From contig JAKSGN010000003.1 of NCBI GenBank assembly GCA_024180945.1, positions 930,001 through 994,000 on the forward strand: a DNA stretch of 64,000 bases. The letters are read 5' to 3'. The number at the start of each line of letters is the position of its first letter. Position 1 is the first letter of the stretch. Source of the stretch: Macrophomina tecta. Taxonomy: Eukaryota > Ascomycota > Dothideomycetes > Botryosphaeriales > Botryosphaeriaceae. The notes under the pieces are model-generated. The model was not told the DNA's origin. It saw only the letters and a program-made list of their open reading frames with translations, and ran no database searches. Below are positions 37,020-48,715 of this stretch, piece after piece. Position numbers and translations under genes: made by a program.

Positions 37020-37262
37020 TTAGCATGCAGCGCCTGCACGCGGAAACGGCGACGACTGTCGGACACTTAAAGGTTGATGATATAAAGATATATATAGGAT
37101 TCGCAATTGAACTTTCCCATTAACGTAGTAAAAGTACTTCTCATAATGTTCAAGCCAATTATCTATGTAATCTCGTGGATACGATATAGAAGCCCATACA
37201 TAGTTCACATCCTGTGGCTCTAAAAGAATCACATCGCCGCTGTAACGCTGATCCTCAGAATC
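37020..37262 (-). pseudogene. Orphan AT-rich ORF fragment
   Basis: In an AT-rich patch unlike its surroundings, the minus strand keeps about 75 codons open. The aromatic-rich peptide includes DVNYVWASISYPRDYIDNW and LEHYEKYFYYVNGKV. An in-frame stop lies just upstream of the first codons and there is no good start. The Tyr/Trp-rich content looks like a piece of a real globular protein rather than noise, perhaps from a degraded transposon or an inserted foreign fragment. I do not recognise the family. Confidence 0.3.
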
Positions 37263-37411
37263 GTTAACTCACTAGTTTATATACAATGCTACTACAGGTC
37301 TGAACTCTTTCGAGTTGTCGCCGAGCCAACGACCTCGAATGCCGCCTCACTTGTAAATGCAGAAATTGGTCGTCCCCAAGTCTACTGGTCTCTATACAAG
37401 GATCAGACAAG

Positions 37412-37432
37412 AAAAAAAAAAAAAAAAAAAAA
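37412..37432. repeat. 21-A homopolymer
   Basis: A run of 21 adenines lies 200 bases beyond the stop codon of the TAM41 gene. Read on that gene's strand it is a poly-T tract. Confidence 0.7.
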
Positions 37433-37638
37433 GGAAAACCCCCAAGGACCCCCCATAGATGTGCCGTCTGGTACTGGCGAAGTCCACCCAACAAAAAAAG
37501 AAAAATCGTTGACGGAGTACCGGCCATGATTCATCCCGTACCAAAAATGACTCCGCACCAGTCAATGAAGCCTTTGTCCCTACGTAGCCTTACCGGGAAA
37601 GTTGAATTCCGTTATGTCATCTAATTCATGTCTTGCGA

Positions 37639-39241
37639 TCACTTGCTTTCACCATCCTTCTTACCTTCCTTGCCCTTTGCCCACTTTTCGCTTAGATATC
37701 TCCAAGTCTTACTGGGGCCGGCGGTGATCGGGCCCTTAAGAGTCTGAACAGTGCTGGGCCACTTGACAGTGTCCTTGACAGCTTGAGCAACCTTGTCTTT
37801 CAGATCCTTTTCACTGGCAATGCGGCGGTCGAATTCGCCCCCTTGACGACGCTTGAAACTGCTGTCGTCTTCATCTGCGCGCTCTTCGAGCATCTTCTTG
37901 AACTCTGCGCCCGATATACCATACTGCCGTTGATATGCGAAGTAAATCTTCTCGCGGAAGGATTTAGGTAGACGGCGAACCATGTTGCCTCGCTTTACTG
38001 GGTCCATGTCTTGCTGCATGGTAATGTCGACACCTGGAGGTACATCAAGCTCCCAGCCAGGCGTTTTGACTCGCGGGTCGGTATGCGTGGCATTAGGAAG
38101 TGTCTCAATAAGAGGATTATATAGGCGGCGGAAGTGACGCAATTGATGGGTGACAATGTTTGCGACTTTGTGCGGGTTTTCTGCGTTGAATGACATCCGC
38201 GGATCTCCCATGTAGCTCAGTCCGGCGATGGCATTGAACAGTTGGTTTTCGGTGAATTTTTCAGGCAGCAGGAGAAGCGCCGTACGGACGGCGGAGATGA
38301 GGTTCACCTGATTGGCAAGTCGAATTCGCGCGTCATCGCGAAGTATCTTGACCGGTTTTTGTAGTCTGCCGGCCAGGTAAAGGGTATCCCACTGACTCAG
38401 GTCGCGCTGAAGAGTGTCAAGATTCACTACACCGTATTTGATGAGTGTTCCATTGACAGTAATGTAGGGGGCGAAGTATACGCCTGCTCCAAATCTATCC
38501 TGAACTTGTGATACTGCCCAGGAACCGAATGAGCCGAGGAAAGAATAATGGTCCCTGTGCTGGGCAAGGTTCAGGGAGTGCCAATGCTGACTGTACGTGA
38601 CACCGAAAATAAAGTCGATGACCTTTTGGCCGCCGCTTTGCCATTTCTTGATAGCATCTGGAGGGTTTGGATGCGGAGAGAGCGAGGTGGATCCGGAGTC
38701 GCTGCTTTGCGGGAAGACACCTGAGCCATATGCGAACGCATAACGGATTGGAGCTCGAAACTGCCATAATATCTGCCTCAAGGCCTCTGTAAAATCGCGA
38801 TTCATATCAATCATGTGCTGGTTGAGGCCGAAATCGCGACCCGTTGGCAATTCGGCGAACGTCTTGATGTTGTAGTTCGGCTCATCCTCCCAGCCTTCGG
38901 GCAGCGAGGAATTTACAGAAGGGCTCATTGGTGATATGGGACTCGATGAGGATCTGAAATCGGGTTCTGTTGACGATGCTGAAGTGGTAGAAGGTGCGGA
39001 AGCTTTCGACGAGTTCGATGGAGAGTTGCTCTCCACAAAGACCGAGCGCGAGGCATGAAGGGCGCGTGTTCGAGCAAAGCGCGTGCGAGTTCGCAATAGG
39101 GAGCGTTGGCACGGGGGGGCCCAGGTCCCAATGGCAGGCCGCAAGCCTTTGAACTACACTGCAAATTAGAGGTCGAGTGATCTGGCCACGAGCAAGGGCA
39201 GTGGAAGCGCGGCTTACGGAAGTTTGTGGAAGAAGCGCCAT
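37639..39241 (-). CDS. TAM41: TAM41 mitochondrial CDP-diacylglycerol synthase (phosphatidate cytidylyltransferase)
   Basis: This matrix-side inner-membrane enzyme makes CDP-diacylglycerol for cardiolipin. A 24-nt first exon (39241-39218, MALLPQTS) joins across a 64-bp intron to 39153-37639, for 512 residues. The spliced N-terminus (LRPAIGTWAPPCQRSLLRTRTRFARTR in outline) is Arg-rich and lacks acidic residues, as expected of a mitochondrial presequence. The conserved core begins near 130 (FRAPIRYAFAYGSGVF, the nucleotidyltransferase Gly-Ser turn) and continues with VIDFIFGV, HYSFLGSFG, GAGVYFAPYI, KYGVV, LYLAGRLQKPV, and LSYMGDPRM. A Ser/Thr-rich linker (about 45-95) and a Lys-rich tail flank it. 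The acceptor TGTAG was chosen because the other nearby AG leaves an in-frame stop. It diverges from the BIR gene over 382 bp. Confidence 0.92.
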
Positions 39242-39623
39242 GGTTCAGAGGACCCTTCCAATGTAGTGAAAGTAGGGCGAGGTTACCGGCGTGCGGTGGA
39301 GGCAGAGTGATAGGGCAATATCGCAGCCATAGCCCGGCGGAGAAGATGCGGCATTGGAGGGGAGCGCAACGGGAAATATGGAGCAGATGCGGGTCCCCAG
39401 CAGCGCGGCGGGCAGCGGCAGCGGTACCTGAGAACTAATGACTAAGCAATGATTTCATACCTAGAACGGGCTTGGCGCGGAGCGGGATGCGGTCCGCGTG
39501 TTTATTCGCCCGCCGGCAGTAGAATAACAACAACACCGCGACCGTCTCCTTCCCTATTTCGCGCCGCCCTCGCATTGCTACCCTTTGAGACGCGCCCGGA
39601 CGCGTCGCCCATTGGTCGCAGCC
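39242..39623. promoter_or_regulatory. Divergent promoter region, TAM41 / BIR protein
   Basis: A 382-bp stretch between two divergent start codons. I see no strong core element. It necessarily contains both leaders. Confidence 0.45.
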
Positions 39624-42117
39624 ATGTCTGCCTCGGAGCACCTCAACACTTTCGTCGGCCGCCTTGCAACCTTCGAATCTCCCAAACAACTTACCAAGAG
39701 ACGCGCGTCGAGCACCAAGAAGAAGACAGCAACCACCGTGTCATGGCCCCACGAAGCACCCAGTCCGGAAGATGTGGGCCTATGCTGTCGAGACTTTTCA
39801 AAGAATCCAGTTTGCTAACGACAGGATAGCTTGCGCGCGCTGGCTTCTACTACGCACCGTCCGCAAATCATCCCGACAACGTTATCTGCTTCATGTGCGA
39901 CCGCAAGCTAGATGGCTGGGAGCCTGAAGATGTCCCGGCTCTGGAGCACTTAAGCCACGCACCCGAGTGCGCTTGGGCAATCAATGTTTGCCTTTCACTG
40001 CGCGATCCTGAGGAAAACGAGGACCCAATGAGCGAGAAGATGGTCGCAGCTCGCACTGCCACATTTGCCGGGTCCTGGCCACATGAGAACAAGAAGGGCT
40101 GGAAATGCAAGATTAAGAAGGTGATTGATGCTAGGCCCTCTATATGAACACAACCGCTGATTACTCGCTCTTAGATGGTGGAAGCGGGATGGGTCTACGA
40201 CCCGAGCCCTGATTACGAGGACGGCGTTGCATGCTTCTACTGCATGCTTTCCCTTGATGGCTGGGAGCCAAAAGACAACCCAATGTACGTTCGGGGGGGC
40301 GCAATCTTTGGATGCTTGTGTTAATCAGTCGCAGGGAGGAGCACCGGAGGCGGTCTCCCGATTGCCCCTTCTTCATGCTCAATGATGTGTATACGGGCGC
40401 TAAAAAGGCTACTAAAGGCAAGAAGAGCCGTGTTTCCACAGCCTCCAAAGCTTCACGCCTTTCCAGCCAGTCGACCAAAGACTTTGACACGTTCTCTGAA
40501 GCTCCCTCTCTCATGTCCCTTGGAGACGACGTGCCGTTCGAAGACGACAGTGTGCTGACCACAGCAAGCAATGCTACGGCTGCTTCCATGGTTCGCGGCA
40601 AGAAAGGAGTTGGCAAGGGCAAAGCTCCTGCCAAAGGAACCCGCAAGACGGTCAGAGGCGAAAAGGCCGCAGAGGAGCCATCGGCCACGGAGTTTGAGGC
40701 TGCTTTGGATTCTGCAGATGCTGATCTATCACTTGGAGACACTATTGCAACCGATGGCGATAGTGCCATGACCACTACGACAGTTTCGAAGCCTGCCAAG
40801 GGCCGGAAGACTACGGCTAAAGCCAAAGCCACGAAAGGGACCAAGAAGGCCACAAGGACCACGAAAAGGGCGGCGGGCACAGACTCTACACTTCTCGACG
40901 CTCCTGCTGCGGAAATCGGTGAGACTGAGTTGGAGGCCGAGCCTAGCAAACGTGCTGTACGAGCCACAAGAAGGACATCGAGGAACGAAGAGGCATCCCG
41001 GACCGAACACGCTTCGCAACTCGAAACCCATACGGACCTTGGAACTCCGAAACAGAGGGCCACTCGCGGTAGAGGCCGCAAGGCCAAGGCACTCGAGAAA
41101 TCACGCTTGAGTACCGACGCAAGCCAGCTTCAATCGGAATTGGAGGAATCTATCGCTAGAGCTGTACCAGAGGAACCTAGCAGGCCAAATAAGGGCAAAA
41201 AGAGAACCAGTGACGGTTCTGTCAAGGCTGATGAGCCAATTGTGCTTCTCGAGGAGTCTCCGAAGCCAGCCAGAGCAAAGCGGGGCAAGAAGGCGAAGCA
41301 AATCGAGGAAGAGCCAGTTCTCGAATTCGACGAAAAACCGGAGAATGCTGAAAATGTCCTGCCGCCCAAACCTGCCGCGAAGCCCAAGAGAGGCCGGAAA
41401 GCCAAGCAAGTGCTGGAAGAAAACACGCTGGATGCAACAGGACAAGAAAGTCTGCATGAACCCTCCCCTCCGCCCCGCGAGCCAACGCCGGCCCTAGAGT
41501 CTCCAGAGTCGACCGGTGAGCCTTCCCCTGATCGCGAGCCCGAGATGGCTAGCAAGCCCACTTCTCCACATCGGGAACCTACACCTCCACCCCAAGAGAT
41601 CACGCCGTCGCCGTCCCCTCAATCGTCAAATGCAGAGAACAGGCCTCCATCATCTCGCGCGGCGTCCTCACGCGTCCTTACCTCGGCACGCGCACCTCTC
41701 TCTTCCCGTGGAATTCGCGTCCCTCTCGCGGATGCTAGCACACCACAAGCCTCTCCGTCCAAGCGTAGTGGCAACATGATTAGTGGCCGCAGCTCTGCTC
41801 AACCTTGGGAAGCCGTTGACCTCGAGAACATTTTCTTGCAATCACCTGCTACCAAGCGTACCCTCAACGATGGACAAGACACGGACAAGGAAAATGGCAG
41901 TAATTGGGAGGACGTCTCGCTGGATGAAGCAGTCCGCAAGGTTCGGCGTGAGATGACAAGTGCGGAGAAGAAAATGACGGTGGAACAGTGGGTGCAGTTC
42001 CAAGCTGAGAAGGGGGAGCAACAGCTCCGCGAGGAGTGCGAACGCATGGTCAGCATCTTTGAAACGCAGGGGACGAATGCAATGAGGACCCTGGAGGCAA
42101 TACAGTGCAGCAACTAG
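39624..42117 (+). CDS. Double-BIR protein, Bir1/Cut17 (survivin-like) family
   Basis: In yeasts these proteins bring the chromosomal passenger complex (Aurora kinase, INCENP) to centromeres and the spindle. Exons 39624-39773, 39830-40120, 40175-40284 and 40335-42117 give 777 residues. Two BIR zinc folds stand at the N-terminus: Cys70, Cys73, His90, Cys97 and Cys167, Cys170, His187, Cys194, each with the GWEP turn. The long middle (about 215-690) is Lys/Ala-rich with repeated K-x-x-R-G-R/K-K-A-K blocks, then Pro/Ser/Glu-rich, so probably disordered. The C-terminal 70 residues (VSLDEAVRKVRREM to AMRTLEAIQ) are helical and fit the conserved tail of fungal Bir1, the likely passenger-complex contact. 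All three introns are 50-56 bp; removing them restores both BIR folds exactly. No RING or caspase-recruitment domain is present, so an apoptosis-inhibitor role is unlikely. Confidence 0.93.
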
Positions 42118-42478
42118 GCGTGCCACTTCTCATGGTTGGATATATTGGATCGACGATTGTATTTTGTGTTTCGGCGTGTTCGGTTGGTTTCTGGAGGCTT
42201 AGGCCCGTTTGAGGGCCGGCGGAAGGCGTTATGCCCGGGGGATTTGCATATATGAGCTCAGGCGGTCTGATAGCAGTGCACAATGAAACTCTATGTTCTC
42301 CATATTCCACATGCAGGATTGTCCCCCTCGTGATGTTCTGGTGGGGCCATGACGACGTGCGAGAACGCGAAGTGGAGCAATTGAGTCATAGCGACATCGG
42401 TGCGGCCAAGGAAACTGCAGCATGATTTCAAAAGCAGCCCCCCGCCAAAAGTTGCAACAACAGCACTAAACATTCACC
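42118..42478. promoter_or_regulatory. HIS5-type gene promoter region
   Basis: The 361-bp gap between the BIR gene stop and the aminotransferase start. It contains the general-control element listed next. No other gene. Confidence 0.6.
42382..42388 (+). promoter_or_regulatory. Gcn4/CpcA-type site TGAGTCA
   Basis: A perfect TGAGTCA palindrome core lies 91 bases before the ATG of a histidine-biosynthesis gene. This is the known binding sequence of the bZIP activator Gcn4 (CpcA/CPC1 in filamentous fungi), which raises amino-acid synthesis on starvation. Role inferred from sequence, position and gene function. Confidence 0.7.
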
Positions 42479-43931
42479 ATGGCTACTAACGGCACCCGCG
42501 TAAACGCATTCAACCTCGAAACCTGCGCCAGGCCAAACATCTTGGCCTTGGAGCCGTACCGCTGCGCTCGCGAGTAAGTTGCAGGTCAATTTGTTCGCGG
42601 ATGTCAGCGCGACCCGATGGCTGATGAGGCAGTGACTACAAAGATGACGGCACGAACATCCTGCTCGACGCGAACGAGAACGCCTACGGCCCCGCCATCT
42701 CCATTGAGGGCATTGGCAAACTCAGAAATGGTGTTTATGGCGCCGAGGACAATCTCGAGATCGACCTCCGCGGCTTGAACCGATACCCAGACCCGTGAGT
42801 CCAGTCGAACCACCATGTCACGAAGACTCGCCAGAGAGACTGACGGAAAGTTATCATCGGGATAGGCACCAGATACCTCTCAAGCAGCGCCTCTGCGACC
42901 TCCGCAACACCAATGATCACACGAACAAGCAACTTGGCCCCGAAAACCTGTTTGTTGGCGTGGGGTCGGACGAGGCCATTGATGCACTGCTACGGGCATT
43001 CTGCGTTCCTGGAAAGGACAAGATCCTCACTTGCCCTCCTACCTACGGCATGTACAGCGTTTCTGCACAAACCAATGACGTGGGCATTGTGAAAGTGCCC
43101 CTCAAGGTCTCCGAAGGCTTTGCTCTCGACGCGCCAGCGATCAACGACGTCCTCGGGGGACCGGAGGGTGCGAATATCAAAGTGGTCTACATCTGCTCGC
43201 CAGGCAATCCAACGGGCGCGCTCGTCTCGAAGTCGGCTGTCGAGGAGATCCTCAGGCATCCCACCTGGAACGGCGTGGTGGTCGTCGATGAGGCCTACAT
43301 CGATTTCGCCCCTGAGGGTAGCAGCTTGGCTCAGTGGACGACTGAGTGGCCCAACCTGGTCGTCATGCAGACACTTTCCAAGGCTTTCGGTCTGGCAGGC
43401 ATCCGTCTCGGCGCGGCCTTCACGTCTCCCAGCATCGCACGTCTGCTCAACAGCCTGAAGGCACCTTACAATATCTCCAACCCAACATCTCAAATCGCAC
43501 AGCAGGCCCTCGTCCCGCGCCATTTGAAGGTGATGCACATGAACAGGGCGGCAATCCTAGCACAGCGTGACCGGCTGGTGCAGGAGATGCCCAAGATCCC
43601 GGGAGTCGGGCGCTTCCTGGGCGGCCGTGAAGCGAACTTCTTGCTCGTCGAGTTCCTAAGCGCACCAAAGGAAGATGGTGGCAAGCCAGACAATGGCGTC
43701 GCTCTGAAAGTGTATGAGGCTTTGGCCGAGGAGAAGGGCGTTGTCGTCCGCTTTAGGGGCAAGGAGCTGGGCTGCAATGGCTGCCTCCGAGTCACTGTCG
43801 GCACTCAGTCCGAATGCACCCGCTTTTTGGATAGCTTGAAGCAGGTGCTGGAGAACATTTACGGCGGCAAGCAGACGAACGGCATTGATGTTGAGAAGAA
43901 GGCAGAGGCTGAGAGCAATGTGATCGCATGA
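42479..43931 (+). CDS. Histidinol-phosphate aminotransferase
   Basis: The enzyme of the seventh histidine-biosynthesis step converts imidazole-acetol phosphate and glutamate to histidinol phosphate and 2-oxoglutarate, using PLP (yeast HIS5). Exons 42479-42573, 42633-42794 and 42866-43931 give 440 residues. Landmarks: LLDANENAYGP (about 45), RYPDPHQIPLKQRL, GVGSDEAIDALLR, CPPTYGMYSV, SPGNPTG, VVDEAYIDF, and QTLSKAFGLAGIRLG with the PLP-binding Lys258. The fold-type I C-terminal domain follows (NFLLVEF, VVVRFRG, LRVTVGT). A 27-residue polar extension ends the protein. Both short introns lie near the 5' end. The TGAGTCA site upstream fits general amino-acid control. Sequence matches the fungal HIS5 family rather than other class I/II aminotransferases. 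Confidence 0.95.
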
Positions 43932-46927
43932 GGGCCAATAAAGGCTCTGGCAATATGAAAATGTAGAGCATGAATCGGGAGACGGACATTAATATGGCAT
44001 CGGTGTTTCGGTGTTCTTTGTATTGTCGGTCAAGAAGGAAATAGAGGTTTTTTTTTTTTTTTTTTTCCCTTTCATTCACGTATGTACATGATGGTTGCTG
44101 TAGATGTCTCGGTTATGAAGGACTGCGCAATGCTCGCTGATGAAGCTCGACGGCGAATATGGCAGTTTTAGTTTTGAGACACATGGAGTCTTGTTTGATT
44201 GATATGATTCTTGCCCTGCTGATCCTGAAAGCTTGGTGTACAATTGCCTCCACCTGGATATGGCCGTCATGACTCGGAGCAGACAAGTAAAAGCCCATGA
44301 GTCGCACAGGGGAGAATTACGGAAAGAAGCGGTCTGCAGGTGAAGGCCCCGACCAAGCAGTCCTGGGCGCGCTGAGCGAACATCTCTCGGCTCCTGCTGA
44401 GGTGTGTGATCGAGGCCGAAGCACCGCACATGCCGCACGCTGGGGAGAGTGAACACGTCTGATGGCCTGCACGCCGCTCACGCCACAGCGAACTAAGACC
44501 TCTGGATTGCACCAATCCTGTCTCCCCTGTTCATGCCGAGCTACTATCGTATGCGGATTCTAGTCAAACATCAGAGCAGCCCGGGCGGACGTCGGACTCC
44601 GCGGCACGGGACACAGGCGACACAAACGAAACCCCTCACGGCGGGCTGGATACTACTAGAACATGGAGCTGGCCCGTGTGTCATAATGGTCAAGGCTGTT
44701 GCGCCGAACGATCGTCCCCGTCATGGTCGCAAAGTCGTCCGATGCCCTCCAGTCATCGTGATGGTGTTCCTGCATAACGGCACCGCGCCGCCGATCCATT
44801 TCCTTTATGACCGTGACATGCGGTTTAGAGCATTGACGTGGGCGACGGGAATAGAAGCAGCTATTTCCATCCCGCGCATCATTATCTGTAGGGGCTCGAG
44901 ATGCGAGCAGGGCATAGGAAGAGAGAAGTCCGGCATCCCCCGGCTCTTATCGTCGGATGGCGATACTGCTTGCTATGCGCGAATTCCAGATTTCCAGGCA
45001 ATCTCTCACTTCTCGCAACCCTCCCCTGTGATCGAATCCGCAACTGATCTTTCATGCGCAGGCTGTTAATGGGCGGTGGACGTGATAAACATACAGAAGG
45101 GCTAGCCAAAACCGGGGTGCCTCAAGCGAGACTGAGACCAGTAACGGCGATAGCCAGAGGGAAGAGAGCGTGGATCGAAGGGCGAGTAGATTGGCTAACC
45201 AGCTAGTCTTGGGGCGCGAAGGAGAGGGCGGGACGGCATTCAGTTGCCGCGTTGCGGAAACCCGCGGACCGGGGAGCGTTATCTAGGACGTCGCCGCTGC
45301 TGGCCGAGCCGTAGAGCGAACCCGAGAGTGGACGGGCAGCAGCGAGGAGGGACAGTGGTTGATGGGGGCCAACGGTACGGAATTTTTGGAGCGCGCATGT
45401 GATGTGCAGAAGCCGGGCGGTTTTCGTCAGGGGACCTTGCTTTTGCCCTGTAGCCTTCCGGATCTTCACGTCAGAGACAGTGCGTGATCTTCCCGCGCTC
45501 GGTGGTCAGGTCCGCGAAGGGCTATTGGCAGCGTGGGATGGCCAGAGAAGAGAGCGGGGAGGGGTAAGTGTAGTCGGGCGTGGGGCTCAGAGATTGGTCG
45601 GAGGGGGAGCACACGAAAAAGAACGAGGCTGAAGCCCAAGAGCCTGGGCTAGGCAGCGGGGCAGGTGATAGGGCGCTCCGGGGGTGAATTGCTGGATTGA
45701 CGCTGTGCCGCAACGAGTCGGGCTGGGCGTGCTGGATTCGCGTGCAGTTGAAGCCTGTTTACTGGCCGTCGCCTGACACGGCTGCAGAGGCAGAGGCGGC
45801 GGCAGCTGTCGCCGTTGCGCCACCATCTCGAGTCGACAAGTCGCGGCGCCGCATGGCAGAGATGAAGGGGCGCTGAGTGATTTCATGCAGGCCGGCCTCC
45901 ATTAGGACGGGCGTGGGTGCAGCAGCTCGGAGATGGAGGTGGATACGTACATGATGCGAGGCCGGGATGCGTGTCTTGCAGCAGCAGCCGAAGGAGGTAC
46001 GGCCGCAGAGAGAGAGCAGGAGGCTCGTGGGTGGGTGTGGGGAGCGGTGACGGTGGGCGCAAAAGAGGGTCCAGTTGATCGCCTCCGAGTCTTGTCGCTC
46101 TTCTCTTCTCTCTGCACCTCCGCACTGCTCACGCCAACGCCGATCGGAAGGAAGCGCACCCGCCGACTCAGACGTGATGCCGCTCAGCCAGCCGGGCAGC
46201 CTAGTGCTGCGCCCGCCGCTGGGCGTTGAGCGGCAAACGCCGCCGCGCGGCCAAGCCCCAACCTCCAGCGAGCGAGCGCGCGATGGACGGGCTCGTTGCG
46301 GCTGCTGGCCCAGGAGGCATGGCAGGCCGCACGCATCCACCGCGTGGCCTCGCCGCTGTCGCAAGCGGCCGAGGGCGAGGGCGTCAGGAATGCGGGCTCA
46401 GTTGCCACCAGCATTGGCAGTATCCAAGCGAGCTGACCGTTAATTCGGCACAGCGCCTTATCTATTCCAAGCCACAGACGGAGGAGCCTCGAGGCCCCCC
46501 CGTCTCTCCGAATGCACATCCCAGCTCACGCAAGATCCCAAGCTCCGTCGGGCCAGAGCGCCGTTTTGAGGCCAGCCGTCGCACTCCCACTGATAGCCTC
46601 TGTCCTCTATCATCTGTCACTCGCCCTTCTCTCTCGCGCGCCGGCATGCTCGCCCTCATCGCCCTGCTCTGAACCCGGGAGTACTGCCTGCGGCTCTGTT
46701 CGGTTCGCCCGCCGCCGTTGCTGTCACCTCGCCGGCCAGCGCCAGCCATCGACGCATCCCCGGTTTCTTCGCCGGACGCGGCCCATGCCTGTCCTGCACT
46801 GGCCCGTACCCCGGAGACAAAGCTCCACCGCGCACGCGACCGCCGGCGGCGTCACTGCCTCTCAGTATAGACCGCCCTAACCACCAGCTCACCCCTCTTC
46901 GGAGGAGGTGGTGAGCTCTGTCCCGCC
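43932..46927. other. 3 kb intergenic gap
   Basis: A 19-T run lies at 44048-44066, just beyond the aminotransferase gene. One 178-codon plus-strand frame (44533-45069) has no family resemblance. The right part (45.2-46.9 kb) is GC-rich and probably holds a long leader or promoter of the 7-TM gene. No supportable gene. Confidence 0.5.
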
Positions 46928-48715
46928 ATGCCCGCTCTCGTCTTCCCGCGCGCCATCTACAACGAGCCGCCGCCCGCACCGCGGACCCGTCTGGAGAACC
47001 AACCAACCCTGCTGTTCAGCTGGTGGTGCACATGCTTCTCCTTTGTCATCATCCTCTTTCGCCTGGCCGGCCGCTTCGTCCGCACCGAGCGCTTCTTCCG
47101 CGAGGACAAGGTCATGGCCCTGAGCATTATCCCGCTGTTCGTGCGCATGGGCTTGGTGCACGTCATTCTGATATACGGTACCAACAACGTTGACATCACC
47201 AATCTCACCAACCCGCACTACATCTGGATGCGCGAGGTCGGCTCTAAACTTGTGCTCTGCTCGCGCATTGCCTACGCTGCCTTGTAGGTTACATTCCTGC
47301 TGCCAGATACTGCAGGGGCTAACCGAGCTTATCGTTTGTGTAGCATATGGACCGCGAAACTCGGCATCTGCGAATTCCTCGCTAGAATGGTCGAGACTTA
47401 CTGGAGACGCGAGTACGAAATAATACTTCGGTACATCCGCTACTTCCTCGCCGCTACTTTCATTGCCATTGTCATTGCAACTCTCGGAGAGTGCCAGCCC
47501 TTCAACCATTATTGGCAAGTAATCCCGGATCCAGGTCCAAAGTGCCGGACAGGCTATGCCCAGCTCATCACCATGGGTGTCTGTGACATAATAACCGACG
47601 TCCTCTTAATCTGCTTTCCCATTCCAATGGTTCTGAAGTCGGCTATACCCTTTAAAAGAAAGTTTCGTCTTGTTCTGCTGTTCTCCATGTCTATTATCCT
47701 GATCGTAATTACTGGAGTCCGCATCCCTCAGGTCATCAAGCACCGAGGTCGTCAGCAGTATCGGACCGTGTTTGCCTCTGGAGAGATTCTCGGCGCCGCA
47801 TCTGTATCAAATGCCATTGTCCTCGGATCATTCCTCAGAGACCGGGGGGTGAAGAAGAACAAGAGGTATAAGTTCGGCTCAGTTTCGGACAGTATCGAGC
47901 GCGCCTCCCAGCGGAGACCGACAGTCACTTCTCAACAATGGGGTAGCGATGAGGACCTCATCCGCGGAGTGGGATGGCGACTTCCGCGAGGCCTCGAAGC
48001 GAAAACCCCCGCGCCACGGCCGGCACCGGTAGCCCTGCCAGCATCCCCATTACCGGATGGACGGAAGCCTTCGTTCGTTGACGGGGTTGTAAAGGACTGG
48101 CAATTCCCAAGCATGCATGATAGTATCCGCGATAGCGAGGAATCAGATCCAAAATACGCTCTAATGAACGATCCTGCGCCCAGTCCCAGGGAAATACGGA
48201 CCCCGCCCCCAAGGCAAAGGGTCTCGTTTTTTGACGTTGGAGGCCTCTTGGACCCCAGCAATTCGTCAGCAGCCAGCTCAGTGCTGCCGTCTCCAACCAG
48301 CACAACAGTAGCACAGGACTTCGCTTCCTCAGCTCCCAGACGCGGTTCCAGGGCCCTCCTGCAGGATCTAGGCGGTTTAAGGGTTCCTGGAAGACGCTCG
48401 TCACAGCACCCTTCAGTAACGGAGGGTGAATGCTATGAGCTCAGCCCTCGCGATGCCGGAGCCCGCGCTCACTGCTCAAGCCTCAGTCCCCCAAGCGGTA
48501 TCGTTGGCCCACAACTAACGCGCCACGAAACTCGTCAATCACTTCAAGATGTTGGCGGGCTCCTGAGCAGCGGTGGCAACGAAACCTCCGGGCCCTCACG
48601 AACAGTTTCAGACGACGCATCGGCAATCTCGCCGACGTCTTCTCCTGTTTCACGTGTCCGTGAGCCGTCTCTTGTGAGTCCGAGCGAGCCAATTTCTCCA
48701 ATCGCCGATGTATGA
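46928..48715 (+). CDS. Pth11-like 7-TM rhodopsin-fold fungal membrane protein
   Basis: Exons 46928-47283 and 47344-48715 join to 575 residues. The intron is 60 bp and falls in the third helix; joining restores SRIAYAAFIWTAKLG. Seven hydrophobic helices occupy about residues 28-310. They show the signs of the fungal rhodopsin-domain (Pth11-related) group: a FREDKVM turn after helix 1, a GECQPFNHYW segment with a Cys that should pair with KCRTGYAQ, DIITDVLLICFPIPMV, and RIPQVI. There is no CFEM domain. The cytosolic tail (about 265 residues) is Ser/Pro-rich and repeats a D-[VL]-G-G-L motif three times: FFDVGGLLD, LLQDLGGLR, SLQDVGGLLS. Family members sense surface or nutrient cues through G proteins in some plant-associated fungi, but most are uncharacterised, so no ligand can be assigned. 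ATG context (CCGCCATGC) is good. Confidence 0.88.

Larger units (their letters stand above)
35959..37638. other. 1.7 kb intergenic island with tRNA-like and AT-rich relics
   Basis: Between the 65-residue protein and TAM41. From about 36.7 kb it holds a tRNA-like stretch and an AT-rich open-frame fragment, listed separately, plus a 21-A run at 37412-37432. The remainder shows nothing I can name. Confidence 0.5.

Noticed and set aside
39145..39241. Unspliced start for TAM41 (frame from 38882-39241)
   Set aside because: That frame does not lead into the TAM41 core. Splicing 39218 to 39153 does, and gives a good mitochondrial presequence.
39624..42117. Apoptosis inhibitor role for the BIR protein
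   Set aside because: Two BIR folds with a long basic tail and a helical C-terminus, and no RING domain, fit the chromosomal-passenger Bir1/Cut17 group.
44533..45069. 178-codon plus-strand open frame
   Set aside because: No recognisable domain, membrane pattern or family; isolated in a 3 kb gap. It could be real but I cannot support it.
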